The translations under genes were made by a program, and so were the position numbers. From Acidimicrobiaceae bacterium (lineage in GTDB: Bacteria > Actinomycetota > Acidimicrobiia > Acidimicrobiales > Aldehydirespiratoraceae): a DNA stretch of 46,252 nucleotides. A model generated the notes under the pieces. The model was given only the letters and a program-made list of their open reading frames with translations. It made no database searches and was not told where the DNA came from. Positions 11,368 to 19,005 of the stretch are shown one piece after another; positions within the stretch are counted from its first letter, which is position 1, and each line of letters starts with the position of its first letter. The stretch is taken from assembly GCA_009845995.1 (NCBI GenBank), contig VXYK01000040.1, positions 15,141-61,392 of the forward strand, written 5' to 3'.

Positions 11368-12453
11368 GTGACAGACATACCTGCTTCTTTATCTGCGTTG
11401 ACGCCTGAGTGGGTCAACCAACGGTTGGCCGCCGCCGGGCACGACTCCGAGGTCACAAGCATAAACGTGAGACCCTTGGAGGGCTTCACCGGGATCATGG
11501 GGGAGGTGGCGAACGTCGACGTGACCTACGCGGGAGACTCCGACCTGCCAACCACCCTGTTCGGCAAATGCCCACGAGACGACGAAAGGGCCCGGAGCTA
11601 CAACAAAGTGATGAACGCATACAAACGCGAGCATGGGTTCTACCGGGATCTATATGACAAGGTGCCGATGACGATCGCCCGCTCGTTCGTCAACGAGTAC
11701 GACGACGAGTCCGGCCGAGCCGTACTGTTGATCGAGAAGATCGAAGGCACCGCCGGCGACATCCTCGACGGACCCGACATCGAAATGTTCAACGAGTTGA
11801 TTGGTCAACTCGGCACCATGCACGGTCAGTACTGGGGCAGCGAGGTGTTCGGCTCGCGCGACTGGGCTATCGACTGGAGCGCGCCGTCTCTGCTTGCCGG
11901 TATTCCGATCCTTCGCGAAGGATGGCCGGTGATGAGGCAGGTCTGGCCCGACATGGGACCGGTCGAGATCCTTGATTTCTTTGAGCGCACCTGGGTCGAT
12001 GACACTGAGACATGGCTTGAGCGGATCAATGAGCGGCCCTGGACGATGGTCCACGGCGACTACGAGTTCGACAACATCTTCTTTGCCGCCGACGGACCGG
12101 TGATCCTCGACTGGCAAACAACCATCAAGAGCAACGCCGGCCAAGACTTGGCCTGGTTCCTCGGGGTCGGGGCCACCGCTGAATCGGTCGCCGAAGAAGA
12201 CGCGCTGCTCGACACCTACCTAGCGGCGCTGGCGGCCGCCGGAGGACCCGACTGGTCCAAGGAAGAGCTGCTCGACGATGCAGCCGCCAGCCTTCAGTAC
12301 CATTGCACCGGCTCGGCCACAGCTCTGCGCGGCGTCATTGCCGGGGGCGGGAAGCCCGAGGACCGCACCTACCAGCGGTTCGTGAAGATGGTCAACGGCA
12401 TGATGGCCTGCGCGGTCCGCTGGAACGTGTTGGATCGAGTAGCCCAGGATTAG
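11368..12453 (+). CDS. Phosphotransferase, aminoglycoside phosphotransferase/choline-kinase-like fold
   Basis: A 361-residue soluble protein of the protein-kinase-like APH superfamily. The catalytic loop is HGDYEFDNIFF (His229, Asp231, Asn236), and the metal-binding Asp248 lies in VILDWQTT. The sequence resembles the broad phosphotransferase/ecdysteroid-kinase-like group common in actinobacteria, whose substrates are mostly unknown. The small-molecule substrate cannot be told from the sequence. The GTG start lies 63 bp after the lipoprotein gene. It is followed at 33 bp by an AttH/CrtC-like gene with which it probably forms a unit. Confidence 0.8.
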   Translation: MTDIPASLSALTPEWVNQRLAAAGHDSEVTSINVRPLEGFTGIMGEVANVDVTYAGDSDLPTTLFGKCPRDDERARSYNKVMNAYKREHGFYRDLYDKVPMTIARSFVNEYDDESGRAVLLIEKIEGTAGDILDGPDIEMFNELIGQLGTMHGQYWGSEVFGSRDWAIDWSAPSLLAGIPILREGWPVMRQVWPDMGPVEILDFFERTWVDDTETWLERINERPWTMVHGDYEFDNIFFAADGPVILDWQTTIKSNAGQDLAWFLGVGATAESVAEEDALLDTYLAALAAAGGPDWSKEELLDDAAASLQYHCTGSATALRGVIAGGGKPEDRTYQRFVKMVNGMMACAVRWNVLDRVAQD

Positions 12454-12486
12454 GTCGAATCCAGCGAGGCGAGCAAGACTCAGCCC

Positions 12487-13632
12487 ATGCCTCTGAGCCG
12501 CGCTGACGACTATCTGATCCACCAGTACCCCGAGCCGATCGACACGGTTTTCACAGGGGACCGTCACTTCTACGATCGCTACTACTTCAACATGCACGCC
12601 TCCGACGACACCTTGTTCGCGGTGATGGGCATGGGCCAGTACCCCAACTTAGGGGTCACCGACGCTTTCGTGAGCGTCAACCACCATCAACAACAGACCA
12701 CGGTCCGTGCCTCGCGCGAGCTAGGTTCGGATCGTCTCGACACCAAGGTCGGCCCGATACGGGTCGAGGTGATCGAAGGGCTCCGTTCGCTGCGGGTCAT
12801 CTGCGAACCGAACGAATGGGGACTCGCTCTCGACGTGACCTTCCGGGGCACTACCGAAGCTCTGGCGGAACCCAAGAGCTGGACCCGGGTGGGCACCCGC
12901 GTCACCCAGGAGACTTACCGTCTGGCCCAGGTCGGCTCCTACGAGGGTTTCATCGAGATCGACGGGGAACGCTACGAGGTCACGCCGGACCGTTGGGGAG
13001 GTGCCCGAGACCACAGCTGGGGTGTGCGTCATGGCATCGGCGAACCCGAACCCAGAGGGATCCGCTCCAAGGTCTCGCCCGAGATGGCAATGGGTTTCTT
13101 CCACAACTGGCTGCCGATCCAGTTCGACGATCACATGGTCAAGATCACCATCGACAACGACCATGCCGGACGGCGGCTGTTGGAAGAAGCTGTGCGGCTC
13201 TACAACCTCGGCGACCCGCGAGAACCGGAGCATCTGGGCCGCCCCGAAATCGACATCAGCTATCACCCCGGAACGCGGGAAGTCGCCGGTGCGGAGGTGT
13301 GGTTCAGCGGCCCCGGAGCATCAGACCTGCGCATCAGGACGACCCCGCTCAAAACGGTCTATCTCAAAGCCGGGTCCGGCTATATGTACGACGGCTACTG
13401 GGGGCACGGCGTGTGGCAGGGAGACGACGAAAAGGTGGAGGGTGTGATCACGCCGATCGGCGAGCCGACGCAACGTTTGGGCATCTCATTTCTCAACGAA
13501 ACGCTGAGCCGCCACGAGACCAACGATGGCCGTGTCGGCTATGGCATGCACGAAAACCTGATCTCTGGTTTGTATCTGCCGGACGGCTTCGACAGTCCCA
13601 CCGCTGTAGCACCTCAGACAGGCACGTCATAG
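12487..13632 (+). CDS. AttH/CrtC-like (lipocalin-related) protein of unknown function
   Basis: A 381-residue soluble protein without signal peptide or membrane helix. It contains RDHSWGVR (from Arg174). I associate this motif with AttH/hydroxyneurosporene-hydratase-like proteins that have two lipocalin-like barrels, and the size fits. The many Trp, His and aromatic residues fit a ligand-binding barrel. No catalytic assignment is possible. It lies directly after the phosphotransferase in the same direction, which suggests action on the same hydrophobic or modified substrate (inference). AAGACT lies 6 bases before the ATG, near the spacing of the leaderless -10 boxes elsewhere but lacking the first T. 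Confidence 0.6.
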   Translation: MPLSRADDYLIHQYPEPIDTVFTGDRHFYDRYYFNMHASDDTLFAVMGMGQYPNLGVTDAFVSVNHHQQQTTVRASRELGSDRLDTKVGPIRVEVIEGLRSLRVICEPNEWGLALDVTFRGTTEALAEPKSWTRVGTRVTQETYRLAQVGSYEGFIEIDGERYEVTPDRWGGARDHSWGVRHGIGEPEPRGIRSKVSPEMAMGFFHNWLPIQFDDHMVKITIDNDHAGRRLLEEAVRLYNLGDPREPEHLGRPEIDISYHPGTREVAGAEVWFSGPGASDLRIRTTPLKTVYLKAGSGYMYDGYWGHGVWQGDDEKVEGVITPIGEPTQRLGISFLNETLSRHETNDGRVGYGMHENLISGLYLPDGFDSPTAVAPQTGTS

Positions 13633-13679
13633 CCGTATCTGTGGGGGCTCTGGGTGGTCTATTGGTTCACCACGCTCGC

Positions 13680-13685
13680 TAAGCT
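13680..13685 (+). promoter_or_regulatory. Candidate -10 box (TAAGCT) of the second nuo operon
   Basis: TAAGCT fits the TANNNT -10 pattern of actinobacterial sigma-70-type promoters. It lies 8 bases before the GTG of nuoA, so transcription would start at or within two bases of the start codon. No convincing -35 box is visible. Confidence 0.4.
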
Positions 13686-13693
13686 AACCGTTC

Positions 13694-14059
13694 GTGTCGG
13701 ATTTTCTCCGTAGTTATCTCACCGTCGGAATCTTCGGTCTTGCAGGGGTCGCGCTCGTTGCCGTCTTTTTGGGCCTGGGCCGGATCTTCAGGCCCTCAAA
13801 TCCGACTGAGCAGAAGCTCACCTCGTATGAGTCCGGAGTCAATCCGACCGGCGATATGTGGTCCCAGGCCAACATCCGCTACTACGTCTTCGCGCTGCTC
13901 TTCGTGATGTTCGATGTGGAGGCAGTCTTCATCTTTCCGTGGGCCATGCGCCTCGAGTTCTACAAGATGTTCGGGCTGATAGAGATGGCGATCTTCATCT
14001 ACATCCTGTTGTTGGGCCTCCTCTATGCCTGGCGGAAGGGAATGCTCCGATGGGTCTAG
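13694..14059 (+). CDS. nuoA: NADH-quinone oxidoreductase subunit A (NuoA), cluster 2
   Basis: Three-helix membrane subunit at the junction of the peripheral and membrane arms, 121 residues, the normal size. It has the conserved loop YESGVNPTG (from Tyr45) and the second helix [19 protein letters not shown] with Asp74 and Glu76. It opens the second nuo cluster. The GTG start has no Shine-Dalgarno sequence and is preceded by a TANNNT box. Its last 10 bp overlap nuoB. Confidence 0.95.
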   Translation: MSDFLRSYLTVGIFGLAGVALVAVFLGLGRIFRPSNPTEQKLTSYESGVNPTGDMWSQANIRYYVFALLFVMFDVEAVFIFPWAMRLEFYKMFGLIEMAIFIYILLLGLLYAWRKGMLRWV

Positions 14060-14550
14060 TCGAATCGGGGAAAGTCCCCAAGCCAGTGACGTCGCTGCTC
14101 AATATGAGCCGCAAGTACAGTTTGTGGGCCTACCAATGGGGACTTGCCTGCTGCGCGATTGAGATGGGGGCTGCTTTCGGTTCGCCCCGCTACGACGTGA
14201 TGCGGCTCGGTGTCATCCCGCTGCCGGCCAGCCCGCGTCAATCCGATCTGCTGATCGTGTCGGGCACGGTCACCGACAAGATGGCACCGTCGGTTCTGCG
14301 TCTCTACGAACAGATCCCCGAACCCAAATACGTCATCTCGATGGGTTCGTGCGCCAATTGCGGCGGACCCTATTGGGACTCGTATTCGGTGACCAAAGGC
14401 GTCGACCAGATCATCCCGGTGGACGTCTACGTACCGGGCTGTCCACCCCGACCCGAGGCCCTGCTAGAGGGCATTGTCCTGCTCCAGGAGCGGATCCAGA
14501 ACGAAGACATGACTCAACGCTGGAGAGGTGATCCGATTGTCGTCCAATGA
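14050..14550 (+). CDS. nuoB: NADH-quinone oxidoreductase subunit B (NuoB), cluster 2
   Basis: The subunit that holds cluster N2, the last electron carrier before quinone, 166 residues. The four ligand positions are present: Cys34 and Cys35 in GLACCAIEM, Cys101 in GSCANCGG, and Cys131 in PGCPPRPE. The conserved loops [16 protein letters not shown] and SMGSC are also seen. The ATG at 14050 lies inside the nuoA end. A longer in-frame start at 13858 would only be nuoA shadow. It overlaps nuoC. Confidence 0.95.
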   Translation: MGLVESGKVPKPVTSLLNMSRKYSLWAYQWGLACCAIEMGAAFGSPRYDVMRLGVIPLPASPRQSDLLIVSGTVTDKMAPSVLRLYEQIPEPKYVISMGSCANCGGPYWDSYSVTKGVDQIIPVDVYVPGCPPRPEALLEGIVLLQERIQNEDMTQRWRGDPIVVQ

Positions 14551-15250
14551 CACCGTCGACGTCACCGCCGCTGAGGCAACCGATGATACAGACGGTGACG
14601 CCGCAAACGAGTCAGCAACCGATGAAGTCCGCGAAGCGATTCTGTCCGAACTCGAAGACGAGTTTGGGGAGGCGGTGGTTGGTGCCCACATCGCCGCGGG
14701 GGTTGATATCACCGTTCGTGTCACGTCTGAGGCTTGGGCCACCACCGCCGAGTTCTTGAAGGACGAGATGGGGTTCGAATACTTCAATTTCCTGAGCGCA
14801 ATCGACTGGCTGCCCTCGCCATTCGGTCGTGATATGGACAGCCAGGTCGATCTGGCGCTTGATCCGGCTGCTGAACCCGCTGAACCCGAAGCAATGGAAC
14901 AGGGACTTGCCGGTGGTGATACCCGCTTCCAGGTCCTCGCTCGGGTGAACGACGTTGCTGGGCACCGCGCCATCACCTTGAAAGTCGACGTGGACGACTC
15001 GGCCATGTCGATGCCGAGCTGGGTACCGGTGTATGCGGGCGCCAATTGGCATGAGCGTGAGACCTGGGAGATGTTCGGCATCGAATTCGTCGGCCATCCC
15101 GGTTTGCGCCACATCTATCTTCCCGGCGCGTTCGAAGGCAACCCGCTTCGCAAGGACTATCCGTTGCTGGCCAGGCGTGTGAAACCCTGGCCGGGCATCG
15201 TCGACGTCGAGTTGATGCCGACTGAAGAGACCGACGAGACCGACGCATGA
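14537..15250 (+). CDS. nuoC: NADH-quinone oxidoreductase subunit C (NuoC), cluster 2
   Basis: Peripheral-arm subunit of complex I, about 237 residues, with an intact 30-kDa-subunit signature: [20 protein letters not shown] and [11 protein letters not shown]. The start is ambiguous. TTG at 14537 has GGAGAGG 8 bases upstream and is preferred. GTG at 14528 would add three residues but has no spaced ribosome site. The first 30 residues are acidic and not family-like, and a short Glu/Pro/Ala insertion lies near residues 112-122. NuoC is separate from NuoD here, unlike the fused NuoCD of enterobacteria. It overlaps nuoD by 4 bp. Confidence 0.92.
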   Translation: MSSNDTVDVTAAEATDDTDGDAANESATDEVREAILSELEDEFGEAVVGAHIAAGVDITVRVTSEAWATTAEFLKDEMGFEYFNFLSAIDWLPSPFGRDMDSQVDLALDPAAEPAEPEAMEQGLAGGDTRFQVLARVNDVAGHRAITLKVDVDDSAMSMPSWVPVYAGANWHERETWEMFGIEFVGHPGLRHIYLPGAFEGNPLRKDYPLLARRVKPWPGIVDVELMPTEETDETDA

Positions 15251-16428
15251 CCGCAGTCTCAAGCCGCCAGCAACTCAACTACATCGCCGCACAAGCCGCG
15301 GACGCTCGGGTCAACCTCGAGATCGAAACTGAGGGCATGACCCTCAACATCGGTCCACAGCACCCGGCCACCCACGGCACGTTGCGCATCGTTGCCAAGC
15401 TTGACGGTGAGCAGGTCATAGCCGCCGACCCGGTCATGGGCTACATGCACCGCGGCTACGAAAAACTCAGCGAGGTACGCACCTATCCGCAGGTCACGAC
15501 GCTTATCAACCGCATTGATTGGCTGGGCAGTTTCGCGAACGAGGTGCCGTTCATCCTGGCGGCTGAGCAGTTGATGGAGGTCGAAGCCCCGCCGCGCGCT
15601 CAGTGGATCCGCACGGTTCTTTTCGAGATGAGCCGAATCGCCAACATCGTGCTGTTCCTGGGCGATATGGCAGTGCAGGTGGGGGCGGTCACCCCGGTCT
15701 TCTTCGCCTTCCGCGACCGAGAGCACATTCTCAACCAGATCGAAGCGGCCACTGGTGGGCGTTTCCACCCCAACTTCGACCGGATCGGCGGCCTCAAAGA
15801 CGATCTTCCAAAGGGTTGGATCGTCGAGACCAAGCAGGCCATGAAGAAGATGCGTTCGTTCTGCAACGAGATCGAAGAGTTGGTGATGGGCAACGAGATC
15901 TTCCAAGCCCGCACCCGCGGAATTGGCGTGGTTCCCGCAGACATCGGCCTGTCCTACGGGCTCTCGGGTGCCAACATCCGCGGTTCCGGGGTGGATTGGG
16001 ACGTGCGGCGCGACGGAACCACCGGCGCGGGAGGCCTGGTACACAACGAACTCGACTGGCGGGTTTGGACCCATCCCGACGGTGATTCGTTCAGTCGATT
16101 CTGGGTCCGCCTTCAAGAGGTCCGGGAGTCCACGAAGATGGTCGACCAGATTCTCGACGGTCTTCCCAGCGGTCCGATCATGGCCAAGGTCCCCCGCATC
16201 ATCAAGGTTCCCGCGGGCGAGGCTTACGTCGAGACCGAGAATCCGCTCGGGGTGATGGGCTACTACGTGGTTTCCAAGGGTGGTCTGGCCCCGTTCCGGG
16301 TGAAGATCCGTTCCGCCTCGTTCAACAACATGTCGATAACCCCGTGGCTGCTGACGGGTGTGTACGTCCCAGACATCATCACGATCCTGGGCAGTCTCTA
16401 TTTCATCCTGGGAGACATTGATCGGTGA
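15247..16428 (+). CDS. nuoD: NADH-quinone oxidoreductase subunit D (NuoD), cluster 2, altered quinone site
   Basis: The 49-kDa-type subunit, 393 residues, that with NuoB forms the quinone-reducing pocket. GPQHPATHG (residues 36-44) supplies the conserved His loop. MHRGYEK contains Arg69, aligned with the Arg that NDUFAF7 dimethylates in mitochondrial NDUFS2. Two quinone-site residues differ from ordinary complex I. The Tyr in the usual R-x-D-Y segment is Trp92 (NRIDWLGS), and the Asp in the usual D-[IL]-G-A-x-T-P is Gln144 (VQVGAVTP). Both codons are unambiguous, and flanking motifs (FRDRE, RIGGLKDDLP) align well. The GTG of nuoH overlaps its stop. Function as a complex I subunit is secure; quinone as acceptor is less so. 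Confidence 0.94.
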   Translation: MTAVSSRQQLNYIAAQAADARVNLEIETEGMTLNIGPQHPATHGTLRIVAKLDGEQVIAADPVMGYMHRGYEKLSEVRTYPQVTTLINRIDWLGSFANEVPFILAAEQLMEVEAPPRAQWIRTVLFEMSRIANIVLFLGDMAVQVGAVTPVFFAFRDREHILNQIEAATGGRFHPNFDRIGGLKDDLPKGWIVETKQAMKKMRSFCNEIEELVMGNEIFQARTRGIGVVPADIGLSYGLSGANIRGSGVDWDVRRDGTTGAGGLVHNELDWRVWTHPDGDSFSRFWVRLQEVRESTKMVDQILDGLPSGPIMAKVPRIIKVPAGEAYVETENPLGVMGYYVVSKGGLAPFRVKIRSASFNNMSITPWLLTGVYVPDIITILGSLYFILGDIDR

Positions 16429-17462
16429 GCACGGCCCAAGTCTTCGCTGAGCTTGCCTATTGGCAGCAGACCGGCATTCGTCTGGGTGCCGGCCTCGCCG
16501 CGGTCTTGGCGGTGGCGGGCGCGCTCGTGTATCTGCATCTGTTCAAGGCTGTGTCGTTCATGCAGAGTCGCCTCGGTCCGATGGAGGCCGGCCCCTACGG
16601 TTCGCTCCAGCTGCTGGCTGAAATCGGCAAACACCTCCAGAAAGAAGACATCTTCCCCAGAAAGGCCGACAAGTTCGTGTTCGGCGCTGCCCCGTTCGTG
16701 GTGCTCGCCTCCACGTTCTTGTTGGTGGTGGTGGTACCTGCAGGTCCGGATGCCTGGTTCGTCAACAGCGAACTGGGGATCTATCTGGGTCTGGCGGTTT
16801 CGTCGGTCTCGGTGCTCGGCATTCTCATGGCCGGGTGGGGATCGTCCAACAAGTACTCGTTGCTCGGCGGCCTGCGCGCGACAGGTCAGCTCATCGCCTA
16901 TGAACTGCCGCTGATCCTCGCGGTGGTCGGCGTGGTGATCCAAGCGGGCACGATGAACATGGCCGACATTGTCTATGCCCAGGCAAACGGCGAGATTTTC
17001 GGCTTGGGCGTGGTCGGGAACCCATACATCCTCACCCAGGGCGTGGCATTCATCATCTTCTTGATCGCGATGCAAGCGGAGCTGGCCCAAGCACCGTTCG
17101 ACATGCCCGTGGCCGAGTCCGAACTGGTGACCGGCTACATGACCGAATACTCGGGGATGCGGTTCCTGTTGTTCTTCATCGGTGAATTCGCCACTGCCGG
17201 GGTGTTCGCAGCTGTGGCCTCGGTGCTGTTCCTGGGTGGTTGGTACATCCCGGGTATCGATCCCGGCGCCGACATCATGAACCTGCTGGGTCCGTTGGTG
17301 ATGCTCGTCAAGATCGTCGGCCTGACTTTCCTAGTGTTCTGGACTCGGTTCACGATGCCCCGCTTCCGTGAAGATCAGCTGCAACGTCTCGCTTGGAAAT
17401 TCCTCATTCCCATTGCTCTCGCCAACATCGTGGTGACGGGCATTCTCAAGGTCACCTTCTAG
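16425..17462 (+). CDS. nuoH: NADH-quinone oxidoreductase subunit H (NuoH), cluster 2
   Basis: Second NuoH, 345 residues, shorter than the cluster 1 copy (429) because it lacks the long charged tail. It keeps the fold and the loop [15 protein letters not shown]. Compared with cluster 1, the first loop reads [13 protein letters not shown] (Met in place of the usual Asn after GP). The acidic loop reads [10 protein letters not shown] instead of VEAEQELVGG, so one glutamate is lost. These differences match the altered NuoD pocket. The GTG overlaps the nuoD stop. Confidence 0.93.
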   Translation: MSTAQVFAELAYWQQTGIRLGAGLAAVLAVAGALVYLHLFKAVSFMQSRLGPMEAGPYGSLQLLAEIGKHLQKEDIFPRKADKFVFGAAPFVVLASTFLLVVVVPAGPDAWFVNSELGIYLGLAVSSVSVLGILMAGWGSSNKYSLLGGLRATGQLIAYELPLILAVVGVVIQAGTMNMADIVYAQANGEIFGLGVVGNPYILTQGVAFIIFLIAMQAELAQAPFDMPVAESELVTGYMTEYSGMRFLLFFIGEFATAGVFAAVASVLFLGGWYIPGIDPGADIMNLLGPLVMLVKIVGLTFLVFWTRFTMPRFREDQLQRLAWKFLIPIALANIVVTGILKVTF

Positions 17463-17476
17463 GTCGGCAGGTACTT

Positions 17477-18016
17477 ATGGCACTCATTCCAGGACTCATC
17501 AAAGGACTCGGTGTCACCGGGTCGACCATGATGCGCACGATCTTCCCCGGCGGGGTCAAGAAACCTGTTCCTTCGCCGGTGAAGGGTGCCGAGACGGTGC
17601 AGTACCCCCACGAGAAGGAGGCGCCGCCGACCCGTGCCCGCGGGGTGATCGCGCTTCACGAGGAGAACTGCACGGCCTGCATGCTGTGCGCCCGTGAATG
17701 CCCGGATTGGTGCATTTACATCGAGGGCCACAAGGAGAAGGCACCACCGCGACGGGCGGGTGGAAAGCCGCGTCAGCGCAACATACTCGACCGTTTCGAC
17801 ATCGATTATGCGCTGTGCATGTTCTGTGGGATCTGCGTTGAGGTCTGCCCGTTCGAGGCGCTGTTCTGGAGCCCCGAATACGAGTTCTCCGAGCCGCGCA
17901 TCGCGGATCTGCTCCACGACATGTCACGTTTGTCGGAGTGGATGGAGACGGTCCCTGATTTCGAGGACTATGAGGCCGGTTCGCAGCAGAAGAAGCTGAA
18001 GGTGCCGCCTACATGA
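17477..18016 (+). CDS. nuoI: NADH-quinone oxidoreductase subunit I (NuoI), cluster 2
   Basis: Two-cluster ferredoxin subunit, 179 residues. Both 4Fe-4S motifs are complete: Cys65/68/71/75 ([12 protein letters not shown]) and Cys114/117/120/124 ([12 protein letters not shown]). The ATG at 17477 is chosen because the longer reading from 17393 overlaps nuoH. Between the two motifs is a basic stretch ([16 protein letters not shown]) that is longer than in the cluster 1 copy. In a complex without NuoEFG, this subunit is the likely electron entry point. It overlaps nuoJ by 4 bp. Confidence 0.94.
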   Translation: MALIPGLIKGLGVTGSTMMRTIFPGGVKKPVPSPVKGAETVQYPHEKEAPPTRARGVIALHEENCTACMLCARECPDWCIYIEGHKEKAPPRRAGGKPRQRNILDRFDIDYALCMFCGICVEVCPFEALFWSPEYEFSEPRIADLLHDMSRLSEWMETVPDFEDYEAGSQQKKLKVPPT

Positions 18017-18543
18017 GCCTGCTTGCCGCACTGTCTGCCGATGCCGACCTCTATGTCGCGCAGAACGTCTTCTTCGCGGTCATTGCCGTGTCGATGATCT
18101 ACTCGGCGGTGCGTGTGGTGACCACCGGCAACGTTGTGCACGCGGCGCTGTGGCTGGTGGTGGTTCTGGCCGGGGTGGCCGCACAGTTCATCCTGCTCGG
18201 CTCAGAGTTCGTTGCCGTCACTCAGGTGTTGGTCTACATCGGCGCAGTGGTGGTGCTGTTCCTGTTCGGGGTGATGTTGACGCGTGCTTCGCTGGGTGAC
18301 GATGAGTCGGTGGGCGACGAGAAGAGGGGTATGGCCGCGGTGGTGGGCGTGCTGCTGTTCGCGGTGATGGCGATCGCTCTGATCGACAGTTTTGAAGACG
18401 GCCGTTTGGTCATCGAAACCCCCCAATCGGTGAACGCCGTGTCGGACGCCATTTTCTCGCAGTACATCGTGGCGTTCGAAGCGGTCTCGGTGTTGTTGTT
18501 GGCAGCGTTGATCGGCGCCATCGTCGTGGCGCGGAAGGATTAA
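18013..18543 (+). CDS. nuoJ: NADH-quinone oxidoreductase subunit J (NuoJ), cluster 2
   Basis: Five-helix membrane subunit of complex I, 176 residues, the usual size and without the repeat tail of the cluster 1 copy. The third-helix segment [20 protein letters not shown] is conserved. The ATG overlaps the nuoI stop by 4 bp. It is followed by the only large gap in the cluster (159 bp), most of which is a dispersed repeat. Confidence 0.93.
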   Translation: MSLLAALSADADLYVAQNVFFAVIAVSMIYSAVRVVTTGNVVHAALWLVVVLAGVAAQFILLGSEFVAVTQVLVYIGAVVVLFLFGVMLTRASLGDDESVGDEKRGMAAVVGVLLFAVMAIALIDSFEDGRLVIETPQSVNAVSDAIFSQYIVAFEAVSVLLLAALIGAIVVARKD

Positions 18544-18587
18544 GTTGATGCGCGGATTGGAAAATTCTTCGCGTCGTGGGCCGTCGT

Positions 18588-18690
18588 TTTCCCGCTCTTG
18601 TTCGCTTCGCTCACGGACCGCTCGGGCCACGGCCTCGCGAACGGAGCCGTTGGAGCGCGGAGGTTGTCCGGCGATCCGCTCGGCCTCTGG
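18588..18690 (+). repeat. Dispersed 103-bp repeat, copy 1
   Basis: Begins TTTCCCGCTCTTGTTCGCTT and ends CGCTCGGCCTCTGG. The first half is nearly identical to 35400-35450, the middle is diverged, and the end matches again at 35489-35503. It sits between nuoJ and nuoK, in a cluster whose other genes overlap or almost touch, so it looks inserted. No terminal direct repeat can be asserted. Confidence 0.75.
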
Positions 18691-18702
18691 GGAGCGCAGC
18701 CG

Positions 18703-19002
18703 ATGTTGTTGAATCAGTTCCTGCTGCTGTCTGCGGTGTTGTTCTGCATAGGCGTCTACGGCGTTCTGGCGCGCAAGAACGGCGTACTGGTGTTGATGTC
18801 GATCGAACTGATCCTGAACGCAGTGAACATTAATCTTGTTGCCTTCGGCGCTCTCACCGACAACGTGGCCGGTGCGGTGTTCGCCCTGTTCACCATCGCT
18901 GTGGCCGCTGCCGAAGTTGGTATCGGCCTGGCCATTGTCCTGCTCATCTACCGTAACCGTCGCAGTATCGACCTCTCCGAGATCGATCTCATGAAGGGCT
19001 GA
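18703..19002 (+). CDS. nuoK: NADH-quinone oxidoreductase subunit K (NuoK), cluster 2
   Basis: Three-helix subunit, 99 residues. Glu35 ([11 protein letters not shown]) and Glu71 ([11 protein letters not shown]) match the two conserved membrane glutamates of NuoK. The ATG at 18703 gives the family length. A longer reading from 18598 would translate the dispersed repeat and is rejected. A weak purine-rich stretch, GGGGAGCG, lies about 9 bases upstream. nuoL starts 3 bp after the stop. Confidence 0.95.
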   Translation: MLLNQFLLLSAVLFCIGVYGVLARKNGVLVLMSIELILNAVNINLVAFGALTDNVAGAVFALFTIAVAAAEVGIGLAIVLLIYRNRRSIDLSEIDLMKG

Positions 19003-19005
19003 CCT

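Noticed and set aside
18598..19002. Longer start for nuoK of cluster 2 (134 residues)
   Set aside because: The extra 35 residues translate the dispersed repeat, which is also found outside genes at 35400. The ATG at 18703 gives the family length.
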